From NCBI RefSeq assembly GCF_000299875.1, contig NZ_AMRK01000003.1:310001-374000 (forward strand): DNA of 64,000 nucleotides, read 5' to 3'. Positions 18,985 to 28,178 of this stretch are shown piece after piece. Both the position numbers and the translations under genes were made by a program. How positions within the stretch are numbered: position 1 is the stretch's first letter; each line of letters begins with the position of its first letter. The notes beneath the pieces are model-generated. The model saw nothing but the letters and a program-made list of their open reading frames with translations, was not told the DNA's origin and made no database searches. Source of the stretch: Celeribacter baekdonensis B30 (lineage in GTDB: Bacteria > Pseudomonadota > Alphaproteobacteria > Rhodobacterales > Rhodobacteraceae).

Positions 18985-19926
18985 ATGAAAATCAAACGCG
19001 CCGATGTCGAGGGGTCCTTGGGACAGTACCTTGAAAATCTGCTGATCCGTGGGGTTTTGGGTGCCGCACTCGCACTGCCCTATCAAACGCGCGTGCGGAT
19101 GATGGGCTGGGTGATGGCGCATGTGGTGGCACCCTTGGCCGGATATAATCGGCGGGTGCGCGAAAATCTGGCGCATGTGATGCCCGAACTGCCAGAATCT
19201 GAGGTCAAACGGCTGACGCGTGCCGTGGCGGACAATGCCGGTCGCACATTGATCGAGATTTATTCCGGCGTGGATTTCATCGACCGGATGAAGGATGTCA
19301 CCTTTGAGGGCCCCGGCGTTGAAATCATTGAACAGGCCCGCATTGCGCGGCGGCCGGTGATCCTTTTGACCGGGCATTTTGGCAATTACGACGTCCCCCG
19401 CGCTGCGTTGATTGCCAAAGGCTATGACATTGGATCGCTCTATAACCCGATGAAAAACAAGTTTTATAACGCCCATTACGTCAAGGCGATTGGCACCATC
19501 GGTCAGCCGCTGTTCCCGCGCGGACGCAAAGGCTATGCCAAATTGCTGGCCCATTTGAAATCCGGCGGGATGATTGGGTTCTTGGTGGATGTCTATGTCC
19601 ATGCCGGGCCGATTTTGACGTTTTTCGGCAAACCCGCCCGCACCGCTTTGTCCGCGGCCGAACTGGCGTTGAAATATGATGCGCTTTTGGTGCCCATCTA
19701 TGGCATTCGGCAGCCGGATGGGCTGACATTCCGGGTGCAAGTCGAGGCCCCCGTTCCGCATGGCGATCCGGAGATGATGACGCAGGCGCTCAACGACAGT
19801 TTGGAGGCGGTGACCCGTCAGCATATGGAACAGTGGTTTTGGATCCATCGACGGTGGAAACCGGAGCGTCTGGAAGACCAATTGGCCGAAATGGCGCATG
19901 CGCAAGACGAAGCGCCCGAGGCATAG
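18985..19926 (+). CDS. LpxL/HtrB-like lysophospholipid (lipid A) acyltransferase
   Basis: A 313-aa membrane-associated acyltransferase. The catalytic H-x4-D box is LTGHFGNYD (about residue 130-138), followed by the acceptor-site segment YNPMKNKFYNAHY, FPRGRKGYAKL and the later GKPARTALSAAELALKYDALLVP. The C-terminus ends QHMEQWFWIHRRWKPE, the standard LpxL-family ending. It transfers acyl chains to lipid A or a related lipid at the inner membrane. Which position is acylated cannot be told. It lies directly after an EamA gene. Confidence 0.9.
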   Translation: MKIKRADVEGSLGQYLENLLIRGVLGAALALPYQTRVRMMGWVMAHVVAPLAGYNRRVRENLAHVMPELPESEVKRLTRAVADNAGRTLIEIYSGVDFIDRMKDVTFEGPGVEIIEQARIARRPVILLTGHFGNYDVPRAALIAKGYDIGSLYNPMKNKFYNAHYVKAIGTIGQPLFPRGRKGYAKLLAHLKSGGMIGFLVDVYVHAGPILTFFGKPARTALSAAELALKYDALLVPIYGIRQPDGLTFRVQVEAPVPHGDPEMMTQALNDSLEAVTRQHMEQWFWIHRRWKPERLEDQLAEMAHAQDEAPEA

Positions 19927-19950
19927 GGCCGCTTTGGCGCCCTCAACAGC

Positions 19951-20610
19951 TCACATCAAAATATCGGCAATCACCCCAACCGTGATCGCACCAATTGGCT
20001 CGCCGGTCGCCGGATCGGTGATTGTGGCCGAAATCTGCGATTGTGACACGCCTGTCGAGGCATCGAACTCAATATCGCCAACATGGATGGCATCCAGACC
20101 GACCAAAAATGTCTGTTGGAATTTCGCCTCATCGCCCTGCCAGTAATCCGAGGTCGGCAAAGAGGCCGCCACGTTCAGGCCTTTGGCATCCATGATGAAA
20201 ATCTCGGCAATAATGCCCCCGTTGTCAGCAATGCTGTGGATGAAAAAATCCGCGACATTGTTGTGGATCACCTGATCGACCATAGGTTGATCCTCTGTGC
20301 CCACTTGGGCCCGCCACGTCTTATCAAGTTGAAGGACGTCCGCCTCGCTCAAACCGGCGGTGGTTTCGTTTTGATCACGAATGGCCCCCAGAAGTGTGGG
20401 TTCAGACAGCCAGGGCAGGATCGTTTGTTCAAAATAGGCTTGGAGCGCCAGTTTTGCCTCGGGCGAATTCAACCCGACAGAGGCGGCGGAGACCGGCGCG
20501 GCACTGAACAGCGTCATCCCCAGACAGGCGCAAGCGGTGGCCAACGCATGAGGGCCAGTTTTCGTCCGTGCGGCAGCGAGAATCAGGGCAAGAAAGCGGA
20601 ACAGCGGCAT
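19951..20610 (-). CDS. Periplasmic lone Cache/PDC-like sensor domain protein
   Basis: 219 aa. The N-terminus has an uncharged-to-basic stretch and a hydrophobic signal region ending FSAAPVSAAS (cleavage about residue 43). The rest resembles a PDC/Cache fold: a long first helix EAKLALQAYFEQTILPWL, then IIAEIFIMDAKGLNVAASLPTSDYWQGDEAKFQQTF and ATITDPATGEPIGAITVGV. This is the ligand domain normally attached to chemoreceptors or kinases, but here the protein stops with it, so it could act only as a binding protein or partner. GGAGGTCAC precedes the ATG. Confidence 0.75.
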   Translation of the reverse strand: MPLFRFLALILAAARTKTGPHALATACACLGMTLFSAAPVSAASVGLNSPEAKLALQAYFEQTILPWLSEPTLLGAIRDQNETTAGLSEADVLQLDKTWRAQVGTEDQPMVDQVIHNNVADFFIHSIADNGGIIAEIFIMDAKGLNVAASLPTSDYWQGDEAKFQQTFLVGLDAIHVGDIEFDASTGVSQSQISATITDPATGEPIGAITVGVIADILM

Positions 20611-20723
20611 GTGACCTCCAAAGTGGGATGCGCGACAAGGGATATCTCCTTGTCAACCGCAAGCCTAACCGCAAATCCTTTAGAGCCTGTTAAAACGCTC
20701 ACATGTCTGAAACGGGACGCGCT

Positions 20724-21473
20724 TCAGTCGGCGCGGGCGACCGAGAGGATCGGACCGGGACCTGCGGCTTGCAGGATCACAGCGGTGCGATCTTTGCCAG
20801 GAACATCGAGGGTCACGGAGAATGGCGCCGTGCCATCCCAATCGGCCACAGAGGTCCATTGGGTGACGACATTGGTGTAATCCACCACACGCCCGGCATT
20901 TTCGCCGCGTTCAATGTCGACACGCGCATATGGGAGGTAACGCACGAGGTACATCCGCATCAACGGCGGCAAGGGCCCGGTGGGGAGAGCCGTCACGGTC
21001 AGGGCTGAGCCCGCACGGAGTACAGAAAGGGTGACAGGGGCGGCGGGGCTGGCGTGATGATGAGCGACGAGATCGGCCAAGCGCATGGGTTTGGCACCGA
21101 CGAGGTGATCCAGCCCCTGTACAATCATTTGCGGCGTATAGATGGTACGTTTCCCGGCGGCATGGGCATAGGCTTTTTGCCGGTCGGTGAATTGTGGTTG
21201 GGCAAAGGCATCGCGCCACCCGATATAATCCCAATAATCGACATGCAGCGAGAGCGGCAGAACATCGTCGCGGGTGGCAAGTTCAGCCATCATGGCATCG
21301 GCGGGAGGACAGGAGGAACAGCCTTGGGAGGTGAAAAGTTCGACGACGACCAGAGCGGACCTGCTCTGTGTGGCACTGCCTTGAATGTCCTGGGCGACAA
21401 GAGCGCCCGGAAGTGTTCCGGTGATCACACCGGAAAGGACCGCGAAGGTGAGGCCTGCCATAAATTGTCGCAT
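20724..21473 (-). CDS. DUF1223 domain-containing periplasmic thioredoxin-like protein
   Basis: 249 aa with a Sec signal peptide (FMAGLTFAVLSGVITGTLPGALVAQ). The thioredoxin-like DUF1223 core follows: VVELFTSQGCSSCPPADAMM with the CSSC pair, LHVDYWDYIGWRDAFAQPQFTDRQKAYA and YTPQMIVQG. Members are predicted secreted thiol proteins of unknown substrate. The ATG at 21473 is chosen because it follows GGAG at good spacing; the frame opens 17 codons earlier without a signal. It lies 113 bp upstream of the Cache-like gene on the same strand. Confidence 0.88.
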   Translation of the reverse strand: MRQFMAGLTFAVLSGVITGTLPGALVAQDIQGSATQSRSALVVVELFTSQGCSSCPPADAMMAELATRDDVLPLSLHVDYWDYIGWRDAFAQPQFTDRQKAYAHAAGKRTIYTPQMIVQGLDHLVGAKPMRLADLVAHHHASPAAPVTLSVLRAGSALTVTALPTGPLPPLMRMYLVRYLPYARVDIERGENAGRVVDYTNVVTQWTSVADWDGTAPFSVTLDVPGKDRTAVILQAAGPGPILSVARAD

Positions 21474-21779
21474 GATGTCTCCGTCTTTGTCCCTTGCATA
21501 ACGATGTGAGAACGCAGGTGCCAATCAAGGTTTTGCGAGAAACCGTTACAGTGGCGTAAAGACCGCAGGGGCAAAACACGCCATGCGCGCCCCGATATAT
21601 CCGACTTCTTTCATAAGAAAAGCGCCAATTCGCCCGGATTGAGCGACGCGAGGCGGGCACGCGGGTTTTTTTGTATACCATTGCACACAAAAATGCATCT
21701 CCCCTCTTGAATGGACTCGGCCAATAGGCCAAAAGCAGGGCAGCATAACCCTGTTGACACTCTAAGGGAGGCCAACCCC
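21474..21779. promoter_or_regulatory. Divergent intergenic region DUF1223/acnA with inverted repeat
   Basis: This 306-bp stretch must hold promoters for both flanking genes. At 21671-21690 TTGTATAC and GCACACAA form an imperfect inverted repeat (6 of 8 positions) around CATT, resembling a dimeric-repressor operator. The acnA ribosome site AAGGGAGG is at about 21764-21771. No credible coding frame is present. Confidence 0.5.
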
Positions 21780-24533
21780 ATGACTGTAGTTGTCGGTCAA
21801 GATACCGCAAAAACCCGCCGCGAACTCACTGTGAACGGCAAGAAAATCGCCTATTATTCGATCCCCGCTGCGCAGGACGCAGGATTTGGCGATTTCTCCA
21901 ACCTGCCCGCCTCACTCAAAGTGGTGCTGGAAAACATTCTTCGGTTTGAAGATGGCGGGTTCTCCGTCTCCACCGACGACATCAAAGCCTTTGCTGAATG
22001 GGGCGCCAATGGCGGCAAAAACCCGCGCGAGATCGCCTATCGCCCGGCCCGCGTGTTGATGCAGGATTTCACCGGCGTGCCCGCCGTTGTTGACCTCGCC
22101 GCCATGCGCGACGGCATCAAATCCCTGGGCGGCGACGCCAAAAAGATCAACCCGCTGGTGCCTGTCGATCTCGTGATCGACCACTCGGTGATGATCGACG
22201 AATTCGGCAACCCGCGGGCGTTCCAGATGAACGTGGACCGTGAATATGAACGCAACATGGAACGGTACCAGTTCCTCAAATGGGGTCAGACCGCGTTTGA
22301 AAACTTCCGCGTTGTGCCGCCCGGAACCGGCATTTGTCACCAGGTAAACGTCGAATACCTCGCACAGACCGTTTGGACGGACACCGACCAAACCGGCGTC
22401 GAAGTGGCCTACCCCGATACGCTCGTCGGCACCGACTCCCACACCACCATGGTCAACGGCATGGCCGTTTTGGGCTGGGGCGTGGGCGGCATCGAGGCCG
22501 AAGCCGCGATGCTCGGTCAGCCGATTTCCATGCTGATCCCAGAAGTTGTCGGTTTCAAACTGACCGGCGAAATGGTCGAAGGCACCACCGGCACCGACCT
22601 CGTGCTCAAAGTCGTCGAAATGCTCCGCGCTCACGGCGTGGTTGGCAAATTCGTTGAATTCTACGGCGAAGGCCTGGACAAACTGCCAATCGCACAGCGC
22701 TCCACCATCGCCAACATGGCACCGGAATATGGCGCAACCTGCGGCTTCTTCCCGATCGACAATGAAACCCTGCGCTACCTCAAACAAACCGGCCGCGACG
22801 AAGATCGCATCGCTTTGGTTGAAGCCTATGCCAAAGAGAACGGGTTCTGGCGCGGTGCGGATTATGCCCCGATCTACTCCTCGACGCTTGAGTTGGACAT
22901 GGGCGAAATCGTTCCAGCTATTTCCGGCCCGAAACGTCCGCAAGACTACGTGGCCCTCACTGAGGCGGCTCCTGCCTTTTTGGATGTTGTGACCGAATAT
23001 CGCGGGATCGACACCAGTGCTGCGGCTGAAAAAATGGCCTCCGAAGGTCCTGCCCCCTCTAACGGGAAATCCAAAGATCCGCGCAAATCGCAAGCTGTCG
23101 ACGGCCAAGACTACGCCCTGCGCGATGGCTCTGTCGTGATCGCCTCGATCACCTCTTGCACCAACACCTCCAACCCTTATGTGATGATCGGCGCAGGCCT
23201 TGTGGCACGCAAAGCGCGCGCATTGGGTCTGACCCGCAAACCTTGGGTCAAAACCTCGCTGGCCCCTGGCTCTCAGGTTGTGACCGAATATCTGGATGCG
23301 GCAGGTCTGTCCGAGGATCTGGACGCCATCGGCTTTAACCTCGTCGGCTACGGCTGTACCACCTGTATCGGCAACTCCGGTCCGCTTCAGCCAGAGATCT
23401 CCAAAGCCATCTCAGATGGTGATTTGCTGGCCACCGCTGTGTTGTCGGGCAACCGCAACTTTGAGGGCCGGATCTCCCCTGATGTGCGCGCCAACTACCT
23501 CGCCTCCCCGCCCCTGGTGGTGGCCTATGCCATCGCCGGTGACATGAACATTGACCTCACGTCCGAACCGCTTGGTCAGGACAGTAATGGCAATGACGTC
23601 TACCTCAAAGATATCTGGCCGACGAATGAGGAAATCTCGGAGCTGGTTGAGAAAACCGTGACCCGCGAAGCCTTCCTCAGGAAATACGCCGATGTGTTCA
23701 AAGGCGACGAGAAATGGCAGGCTGTGGATGTCTCCGGCTCTGAGACCTACGATTGGCCGCCGACCTCGACCTACATCCAGAACCCGCCTTACTTCCAAGG
23801 CATGGCGGCGGAAAAAGGCACGATCCACAACGTCAAAGACGCCAAAGTCCTTGCCATCCTGGGCGATATGGTCACCACCGACCACATCTCTCCGGCAGGC
23901 TCCTTTGCGCAGACAACGCCCGCAGGGAAATACCTCATTGATCGCCAAGTTCCGGTCCGTGAATTCAACTCCTACGGCTCGCGTCGCGGCAACCACGAGA
24001 TCATGATGCGCGGCACTTTCGCCAACATCCGCATCAAAAACGAGATGCTCGATGGGGTCGAAGGCGGCTACACCAAGGGTCCGGATGGGCAACAGGCGGC
24101 CATTTACGATGCCTCCATGGCCTACCAAGAGGCCGGCACTCCGCTGGTGATCTTTGCCGGCGAACAGTACGGCGCGGGGTCCTCGCGTGACTGGGCGGCC
24201 AAAGGCACGGCGCTTTTGGGTGTCAAAGCCGTCATCGCCGAAAGCTTTGAACGGATCCACCGCTCCAACCTGGTTGGCATGGGTGTGGTGCCGTTCGAAT
24301 TCACCGGCGGCGACACCCGCAAATCTCTGGGCCTGACCGGCGACGAAACCGTCTCCATCACTGGCCTCGACACGGTCACCCCGCTGGCAACCCTGCCCTG
24401 CGAGATCACCTATGCGGACGGCACTGTGAAGGTCATCCAAGTCAAATGCCGCATCGATACCGCCCCTGAGATCGAATACATCGAAAACGGTGGTGTGCTG
24501 CATTACGTGCTGCGTAACCTCGCCAAATCGTAA
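21780..24533 (+). CDS. acnA: Aconitate hydratase A
   Basis: A 917-aa citrate-cycle enzyme that isomerises citrate and isocitrate through a [4Fe-4S] cluster. Cluster ligands are Cys460 (SCTNTSNP) and Cys526/Cys529 (YGCTTCIGNSG). Other visible family motifs are VGTDSHTTMVNGMAVLGWGVGGIEAEAAMLGQ and the swivel-domain GEQYGAGSSRDWAAKG with EFNSYGSRRGNHEIMMRG. Length is typical of AcnA/IRP-type aconitases. The ATG at 21780 follows AAGGGAGG; a 23-codon upstream extension lacks a ribosome site. A strong terminator follows. Confidence 0.98.
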   Translation: MTVVVGQDTAKTRRELTVNGKKIAYYSIPAAQDAGFGDFSNLPASLKVVLENILRFEDGGFSVSTDDIKAFAEWGANGGKNPREIAYRPARVLMQDFTGVPAVVDLAAMRDGIKSLGGDAKKINPLVPVDLVIDHSVMIDEFGNPRAFQMNVDREYERNMERYQFLKWGQTAFENFRVVPPGTGICHQVNVEYLAQTVWTDTDQTGVEVAYPDTLVGTDSHTTMVNGMAVLGWGVGGIEAEAAMLGQPISMLIPEVVGFKLTGEMVEGTTGTDLVLKVVEMLRAHGVVGKFVEFYGEGLDKLPIAQRSTIANMAPEYGATCGFFPIDNETLRYLKQTGRDEDRIALVEAYAKENGFWRGADYAPIYSSTLELDMGEIVPAISGPKRPQDYVALTEAAPAFLDVVTEYRGIDTSAAAEKMASEGPAPSNGKSKDPRKSQAVDGQDYALRDGSVVIASITSCTNTSNPYVMIGAGLVARKARALGLTRKPWVKTSLAPGSQVVTEYLDAAGLSEDLDAIGFNLVGYGCTTCIGNSGPLQPEISKAISDGDLLATAVLSGNRNFEGRISPDVRANYLASPPLVVAYAIAGDMNIDLTSEPLGQDSNGNDVYLKDIWPTNEEISELVEKTVTREAFLRKYADVFKGDEKWQAVDVSGSETYDWPPTSTYIQNPPYFQGMAAEKGTIHNVKDAKVLAILGDMVTTDHISPAGSFAQTTPAGKYLIDRQVPVREFNSYGSRRGNHEIMMRGTFANIRIKNEMLDGVEGGYTKGPDGQQAAIYDASMAYQEAGTPLVIFAGEQYGAGSSRDWAAKGTALLGVKAVIAESFERIHRSNLVGMGVVPFEFTGGDTRKSLGLTGDETVSITGLDTVTPLATLPCEITYADGTVKVIQVKCRIDTAPEIEYIENGGVLHYVLRNLAKS

Positions 24534-24556
24534 GGTTTTACGCAGGTTGAGATAGA

Positions 24557-24586
24557 AAAGCCCCGCTTAGGCGGGGCTTTTTGTTT
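24557..24586 (+). terminator. Terminator of acnA
   Basis: A perfect 10-bp stem AAAGCCCCGC / GCGGGGCTTT with loop TTAG, followed by TTTGTTT. Confidence 0.93.
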
Positions 24587-24655
24587 GAGTATTTGAGACT
24601 GCGGTGAAGGGAGTTAGACTGAACAAAAAACCCTCACATGCATTGGAAACCACGC

Positions 24656-25386
24656 ATGACCGAAGACACAGATTATAAGTTAGATTTTTTTAAACGACTT
24701 GGCCTGGCCGATGAAACAGGGCGGCTTGATCTGGAAAAAACAAAGGCGGCATACTGCCAAGCGCATAAGAACCGCGATTTTGAAATTGAACTCTACTGGA
24801 AACGCGCAACGTATTTTTGGGGCTTCCAAGTTTCGTTTTTGCAACTGTCGGTATCGTTTTAAGCGCGGCAACTTTGGGGGTGTGGCAGCACAGCTATATG
24901 GCCCTGATCAGCTTAACCGGATGCATTGTTACAGCCCTATGGGCCATGATGTCCAATGGAGCTAAATTTTGGCAGGCGAATTGGGAAGCCTATGTTGATA
25001 TTTTGGAACCCTATGTTGTTGGCGATATCTACAAGTTCTTTCCATCCAGAAAAAAATTAGATCGCCCATATAGTGTGTCGAAAGTAAACAGCTACGTCAT
25101 TCTCGTGATTGGGGTTTTCTGGTGCATCGCCTATTTGGCATTCGGATCGGCAGCGATCTATCAAGTTGAAGGCAGCCCGCCTGCAATGGCCTGTACGCTT
25201 GTTTGTTTCATACTCGGACTGCTCGCACTCAGCTTTTTTACTGTTCAATTACGTGGAAGCTATGCTTGGAAGGGTTTTAAGAACGGAGATCCCGATGATG
25301 ACACCTTCGATAAGCCCGTCATAAGCAGCGAAACTTTTCAGCTCTATAAAAGACCTCACATTTTCGAACCTCACAGCAAAAAATAA
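24656..25386 (+). pseudogene. RipA-like small membrane protein gene, interrupted by a frameshift
   Basis: Two overlapping frames together encode one protein. Frame 1 (24656-24862; ATG 24656 follows GGAAA) gives a cytosolic N-terminus ending EIELYWKRATYFWGFQVSF. Frame 2 (usable from about 24817 to 25386) continues FATVGIVLSAATLGVWQHSY, with four membrane segments and a polar C-terminus. Joined, they match the RipA-type octameric membrane protein pattern (YWKRATYFWGF and NWEAYVDILEPYVVGDIYK). One missing base, most simply in the T5 run at 24836-24840, explains the break. The region is AT-richer than the flanks, suggesting transfer. A real mutation, a read error or rarely used slippage are all possible. 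Confidence 0.75.
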
Positions 25387-25390
25387 CCTG

Positions 25391-25834
25391 TCACAAAAGC
25401 CCCACCTCCGCGGGCACCGACACACCCATCGCGCCCGCAATCACCGCAAAATCATCGCGTGACACCGCAAAGACACCCCGTCGAAACGGCATGCCCCAAT
25501 GGGTTTGATCCGGGATAAATTTAAGGCGTGGTAGAAGCGGACGAATGGGGGCTGGTCTGGCCGTTGCAACATAGGCAACATCGCGGCGATAGGGGCAAAA
25601 GCCGGGGGCTTGTTGCGCTTGGTAGACCAGGCTTGTCACCTCGCCTATGGCCACGAACGCCTGTACCGGTGCGCCCTCGCCCAAGCCCTCGCGCGGCGCG
25701 TAATAGGCGATCCAATCGCCAATAGAGAGCCGTTGCACTGGCGCCTGTTTGCCATGGCCGAGTTGGGCAAAGCCTTCCGCCACCCCTTTCGCCACATGGG
25801 TGCCAGCAGCGACGCCGATCCAGTATTTGCGCAT
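25391..25834 (-). CDS. EVE domain-containing protein
   Basis: A 147-aa protein made of one EVE domain, a PUA-like fold that binds modified bases in nucleic acids. It shows YWIGVAAGTHV at the start, FAQLGHGKQAPVQRLSIGDWIAYYAPREG, VQAFVAIGEV and the C-terminal HWGMPFRRGVFAVSRDDFAVIAGAMGV. The ATG at 25834 is preceded by a perfect AAGGAGG; an upstream extension of 15 codons is rejected. It converges with the frameshifted membrane gene (4 bp between stops). Confidence 0.88.
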   Translation of the reverse strand: MRKYWIGVAAGTHVAKGVAEGFAQLGHGKQAPVQRLSIGDWIAYYAPREGLGEGAPVQAFVAIGEVTSLVYQAQQAPGFCPYRRDVAYVATARPAPIRPLLPRLKFIPDQTHWGMPFRRGVFAVSRDDFAVIAGAMGVSVPAEVGLL

Positions 25835-25930
25835 GATTTGCCTCCTTGATGAGGCATCTTTCCCCATCCCCCCTGACACAATGTGTCAGTAGCCGAGCGG
25901 TCAGACGTCTGTTCTGCCAGACGTCCGATC

Positions 25931-26728
25931 TCAATCCGCCAGGCGAATGGGAAACTCGGCCAGTGCCTTGGCTTGATCCGGGGTCAAAGCCTCGGGAAGG
26001 ACCACTTGCGTATGGATGGTGAACACCACCGCCCGTGTGTTCGGCAGGCGCACAAGGCTTTGGCGCTCCACCCGGATATAGCGCGACTGATGTGATCCAT
26101 GGCGCAAGTCGCCCTCTGAGCGTGGATCGCTCAGAGGCGCGTCCGAGCGCGAGGCGGTGCCGCGCATCAGCCCCCGTCCCGGCTGCACCCCGTCCAAAAG
26201 CCGCTGCACCCGCGCGGCCAGTTCCGGCGTATAGGCCGCAATCGGTTGGTGAATCCGCAACATCGGTTTCATGAATTTCTCCGACAGACGCCAACCCGAG
26301 GGAAAACACAGCGCGCCGCCGGTCAGCACGCTTTGCCGGCTTGCGCCGCTCGGGTCCGGTTGCATCAGGCAGAAATCATTTTGCATCAGCCGGGCGAGGG
26401 TCTTGATCGGCGCGCCCCGATTCAGCGGCACGGTGACGCCATCGGGACGGGTCACCGCGTCTTGTGAGGCCGCAAACCCCAAGCCCGGCAAAAGCCCCAA
26501 CACCATATCATATAATTCCTCGGCGGCTGGCCGGGCGCTCTCATCCAACCCCATGACCTCATCGGGCTGGGTCGCAATCAAATGATCGCGCAACGCCATT
26601 TGCGCACCGTAGGCCGTATCGACCTCAAGCCAAGTCTCAAGCTCAAACGGCACCACCCCCGGCAACCGCCGGGTGCGCGGGTCCACCCAGGGGGCAAAGC
26701 TCAGTTTTGTCTGTAGAATCTGTTCCAT
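25931..26728 (-). CDS. DUF3445 / heme-dependent oxidative N-demethylase-like protein
   Basis: 265 aa of the DUF3445 family, whose characterised member is the alpha subunit of a haem-dependent oxidative N-demethylase. Family landmarks are the opening LSFAPWVDPRTRRLPG, VQNDFCLMQP-type sequence (LMQNDFCLMQPD), FPSGWRLSEKFMKPMLRIHQPIAAY and the closing RSEGDLRHGSHQSRYIRVERQSLVRLPNTRAVVFTIHT. The RVERQ...LP...AVVF ending is diagnostic. Partner subunits (reductase, glutamine-amidotransferase-like) are not adjacent, but a flavin reductase lies 71 bp upstream on the same strand. The substrate is unknown. Confidence 0.85.
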   Translation of the reverse strand: MEQILQTKLSFAPWVDPRTRRLPGVVPFELETWLEVDTAYGAQMALRDHLIATQPDEVMGLDESARPAAEELYDMVLGLLPGLGFAASQDAVTRPDGVTVPLNRGAPIKTLARLMQNDFCLMQPDPSGASRQSVLTGGALCFPSGWRLSEKFMKPMLRIHQPIAAYTPELAARVQRLLDGVQPGRGLMRGTASRSDAPLSDPRSEGDLRHGSHQSRYIRVERQSLVRLPNTRAVVFTIHTQVVLPEALTPDQAKALAEFPIRLAD

Positions 26729-26799
26729 AGACCCTAGACTGCACCGGAAACAGGGGCGCGGAAAGAGGCCAGATCATATCATGGATGAGGCCAGCAAGA

Positions 26800-27417
26800 T
26801 CAGGGTTTGAACACGCTTTCCAAGGCCGGGGCGGTCAGCTCAAACTGTCGATCCGAGGTGATATAAGCATCGCCATGCAGCCGCGCGATCGGTTGATAGG
26901 TCTCGGGGTCCACATAGCGGCCTTCACTGTCCAGACAGTCCCGACGCACATGCATCCGCACCACCTCAAGGATCACCAAAACCCGGTTCGGCCAGTCCAA
27001 AATCCGCTCCACCCGGCATTCAAACACGCAAGACGCGCCCACAATGCGCGGCGCGTCAACGGCATCACAATCCGTGGTCTCGACCCCAGCCAAGGACAGC
27101 TCATCCACACCATTGGGCACCGACAGCCCGGCGATCAACATCGTGTCCGCCAAAGCCATATCGACCATGTGAATGGCGCAGACGCCACTGCGGCGGATAT
27201 TGGCGGCAGTATCTTTTTCCTGATCCGGTTTAGAGGCGATGCCCAGCACCAAAAGCGCGGGATCGGAGGACATGACGTTGAAAAACGACATCGGAGCGGC
27301 GTTGTTGCTACCGTCCGCATTGCGGGTCGTGACCAGGGCGATGGGCCGAGGGCCAACAAAATTGGTCAACAGGCGATAGCGATCGCGGGCGGGAAGTGTG
27401 GTGAAATCGAACTGCAT
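26800..27417 (-). CDS. Flavin reductase family protein
   Basis: A 205-aa FMN-binding split-barrel protein. MQFDFTTLPARDRYRLLTNFVGPRPIALVTTRNADGSNNAAPMSFFNVMSSDPALLVLG is the flavin reductase N-terminal pattern (NFVGPRPIALVTT, S-F-F-N). A C-terminal HGDAYITSDRQFELTAP follows. It probably reduces flavin for a partner oxygenase; the DUF3445 enzyme downstream is a candidate partner by position only. The ATG at 27417 follows GGAGAGG; the longer frame upstream overlaps the GST gene and is Arg-rich non-homologous sequence. Confidence 0.9.
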   Translation of the reverse strand: MQFDFTTLPARDRYRLLTNFVGPRPIALVTTRNADGSNNAAPMSFFNVMSSDPALLVLGIASKPDQEKDTAANIRRSGVCAIHMVDMALADTMLIAGLSVPNGVDELSLAGVETTDCDAVDAPRIVGASCVFECRVERILDWPNRVLVILEVVRMHVRRDCLDSEGRYVDPETYQPIARLHGDAYITSDRQFELTAPALESVFKP

Positions 27418-27505
27418 CGGGACCTCTCCATCGGTTCGGCCCAAACAAGCAGACTGCGCGCGGATTGGCAACGCGCCGAGGGGCCTCCCCCGGCGCTTGC
27501 GTGAT

Positions 27506-28129
27506 TTATGCCATCTCGGTGAGGCTTTTTTGCGCCTCGGCCTCATACGCGGCGGTTTGCGCGATGGCCGGCTGAGCCCCACAGCGGGCCACCCAGTCCT
27601 TGATCACCGGCACGTCTGGCAAAGCCTGCGGGAACCACAAGAACGGCGAGGCCACAAGCAGATCGACGACGCTATAGCGCGCGCCCAAAAGGTAATCGCG
27701 GCCCTCTAACCCTGCCGCCAGCGCAGTGATTGCCTCCGGCAAGCCACGAAAGGTTGAGGTCAACACCGGATGGCTGATCTCGGCGACATTGAGCACAAAG
27801 ACCGGTTCCAACACATTCCCATACCACGCCATCCAAGACAGCATCGTCGCCCGCCCCGGCGCCCCAACTTTGGGCGCGAAATCGGAGGGAAACCGATCAC
27901 AAAGGTACAGCATGATCGCATTGGTTTCGCGGATCGTCTCGCCGTCTTCGGTGACCAAAAACGGCACCTTGCCCTCAGGATGGGGATTGTTTGGATCGCG
28001 CCCGCCCGAACCGTCCTGACGCGGTATGTCGGTGAGGCGGATGTCGATCTGATCCATGACATCGAGGGCCGTCAACAGGGTGATGATCCGTGTCGAGCGC
28101 GAATTGGGAGAGTGATAAAGCGTCAGCAT
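27506..28129 (-). CDS. Glutathione S-transferase family protein
   Basis: A 207-aa cytosolic GST. The thioredoxin-like N-domain has LTLYHSPNSRSTRI (active-site Ser region), HPEGKVPFLVTEDGETIRETNAIMLYLCDRF with the glutathione-binding ES/ET-N motif and cis-Pro. The helical C-domain has GARYSVVDLLVASPFLW. The ATG at 28129 follows AAGGAC. It is divergent from a WYL regulator with a palindrome in the shared 101-bp promoter, so it is probably that regulator's target. Confidence 0.92.
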   Translation of the reverse strand: MLTLYHSPNSRSTRIITLLTALDVMDQIDIRLTDIPRQDGSGGRDPNNPHPEGKVPFLVTEDGETIRETNAIMLYLCDRFPSDFAPKVGAPGRATMLSWMAWYGNVLEPVFVLNVAEISHPVLTSTFRGLPEAITALAAGLEGRDYLLGARYSVVDLLVASPFLWFPQALPDVPVIKDWVARCGAQPAIAQTAAYEAEAQKSLTEMA

Positions 28130-28178
28130 GGGATGTCCTTTTTGCTTTGCGTATGACCAACACTCTGGCACCCTGCTG

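Noticed and set aside
25895-25930. CAGACGTC direct/inverted repeat after the DUF3445 stop region
   Set aside because: The short self-complementary core GACGTC gives the appearance of a repeat; no T-run or further copies were seen.
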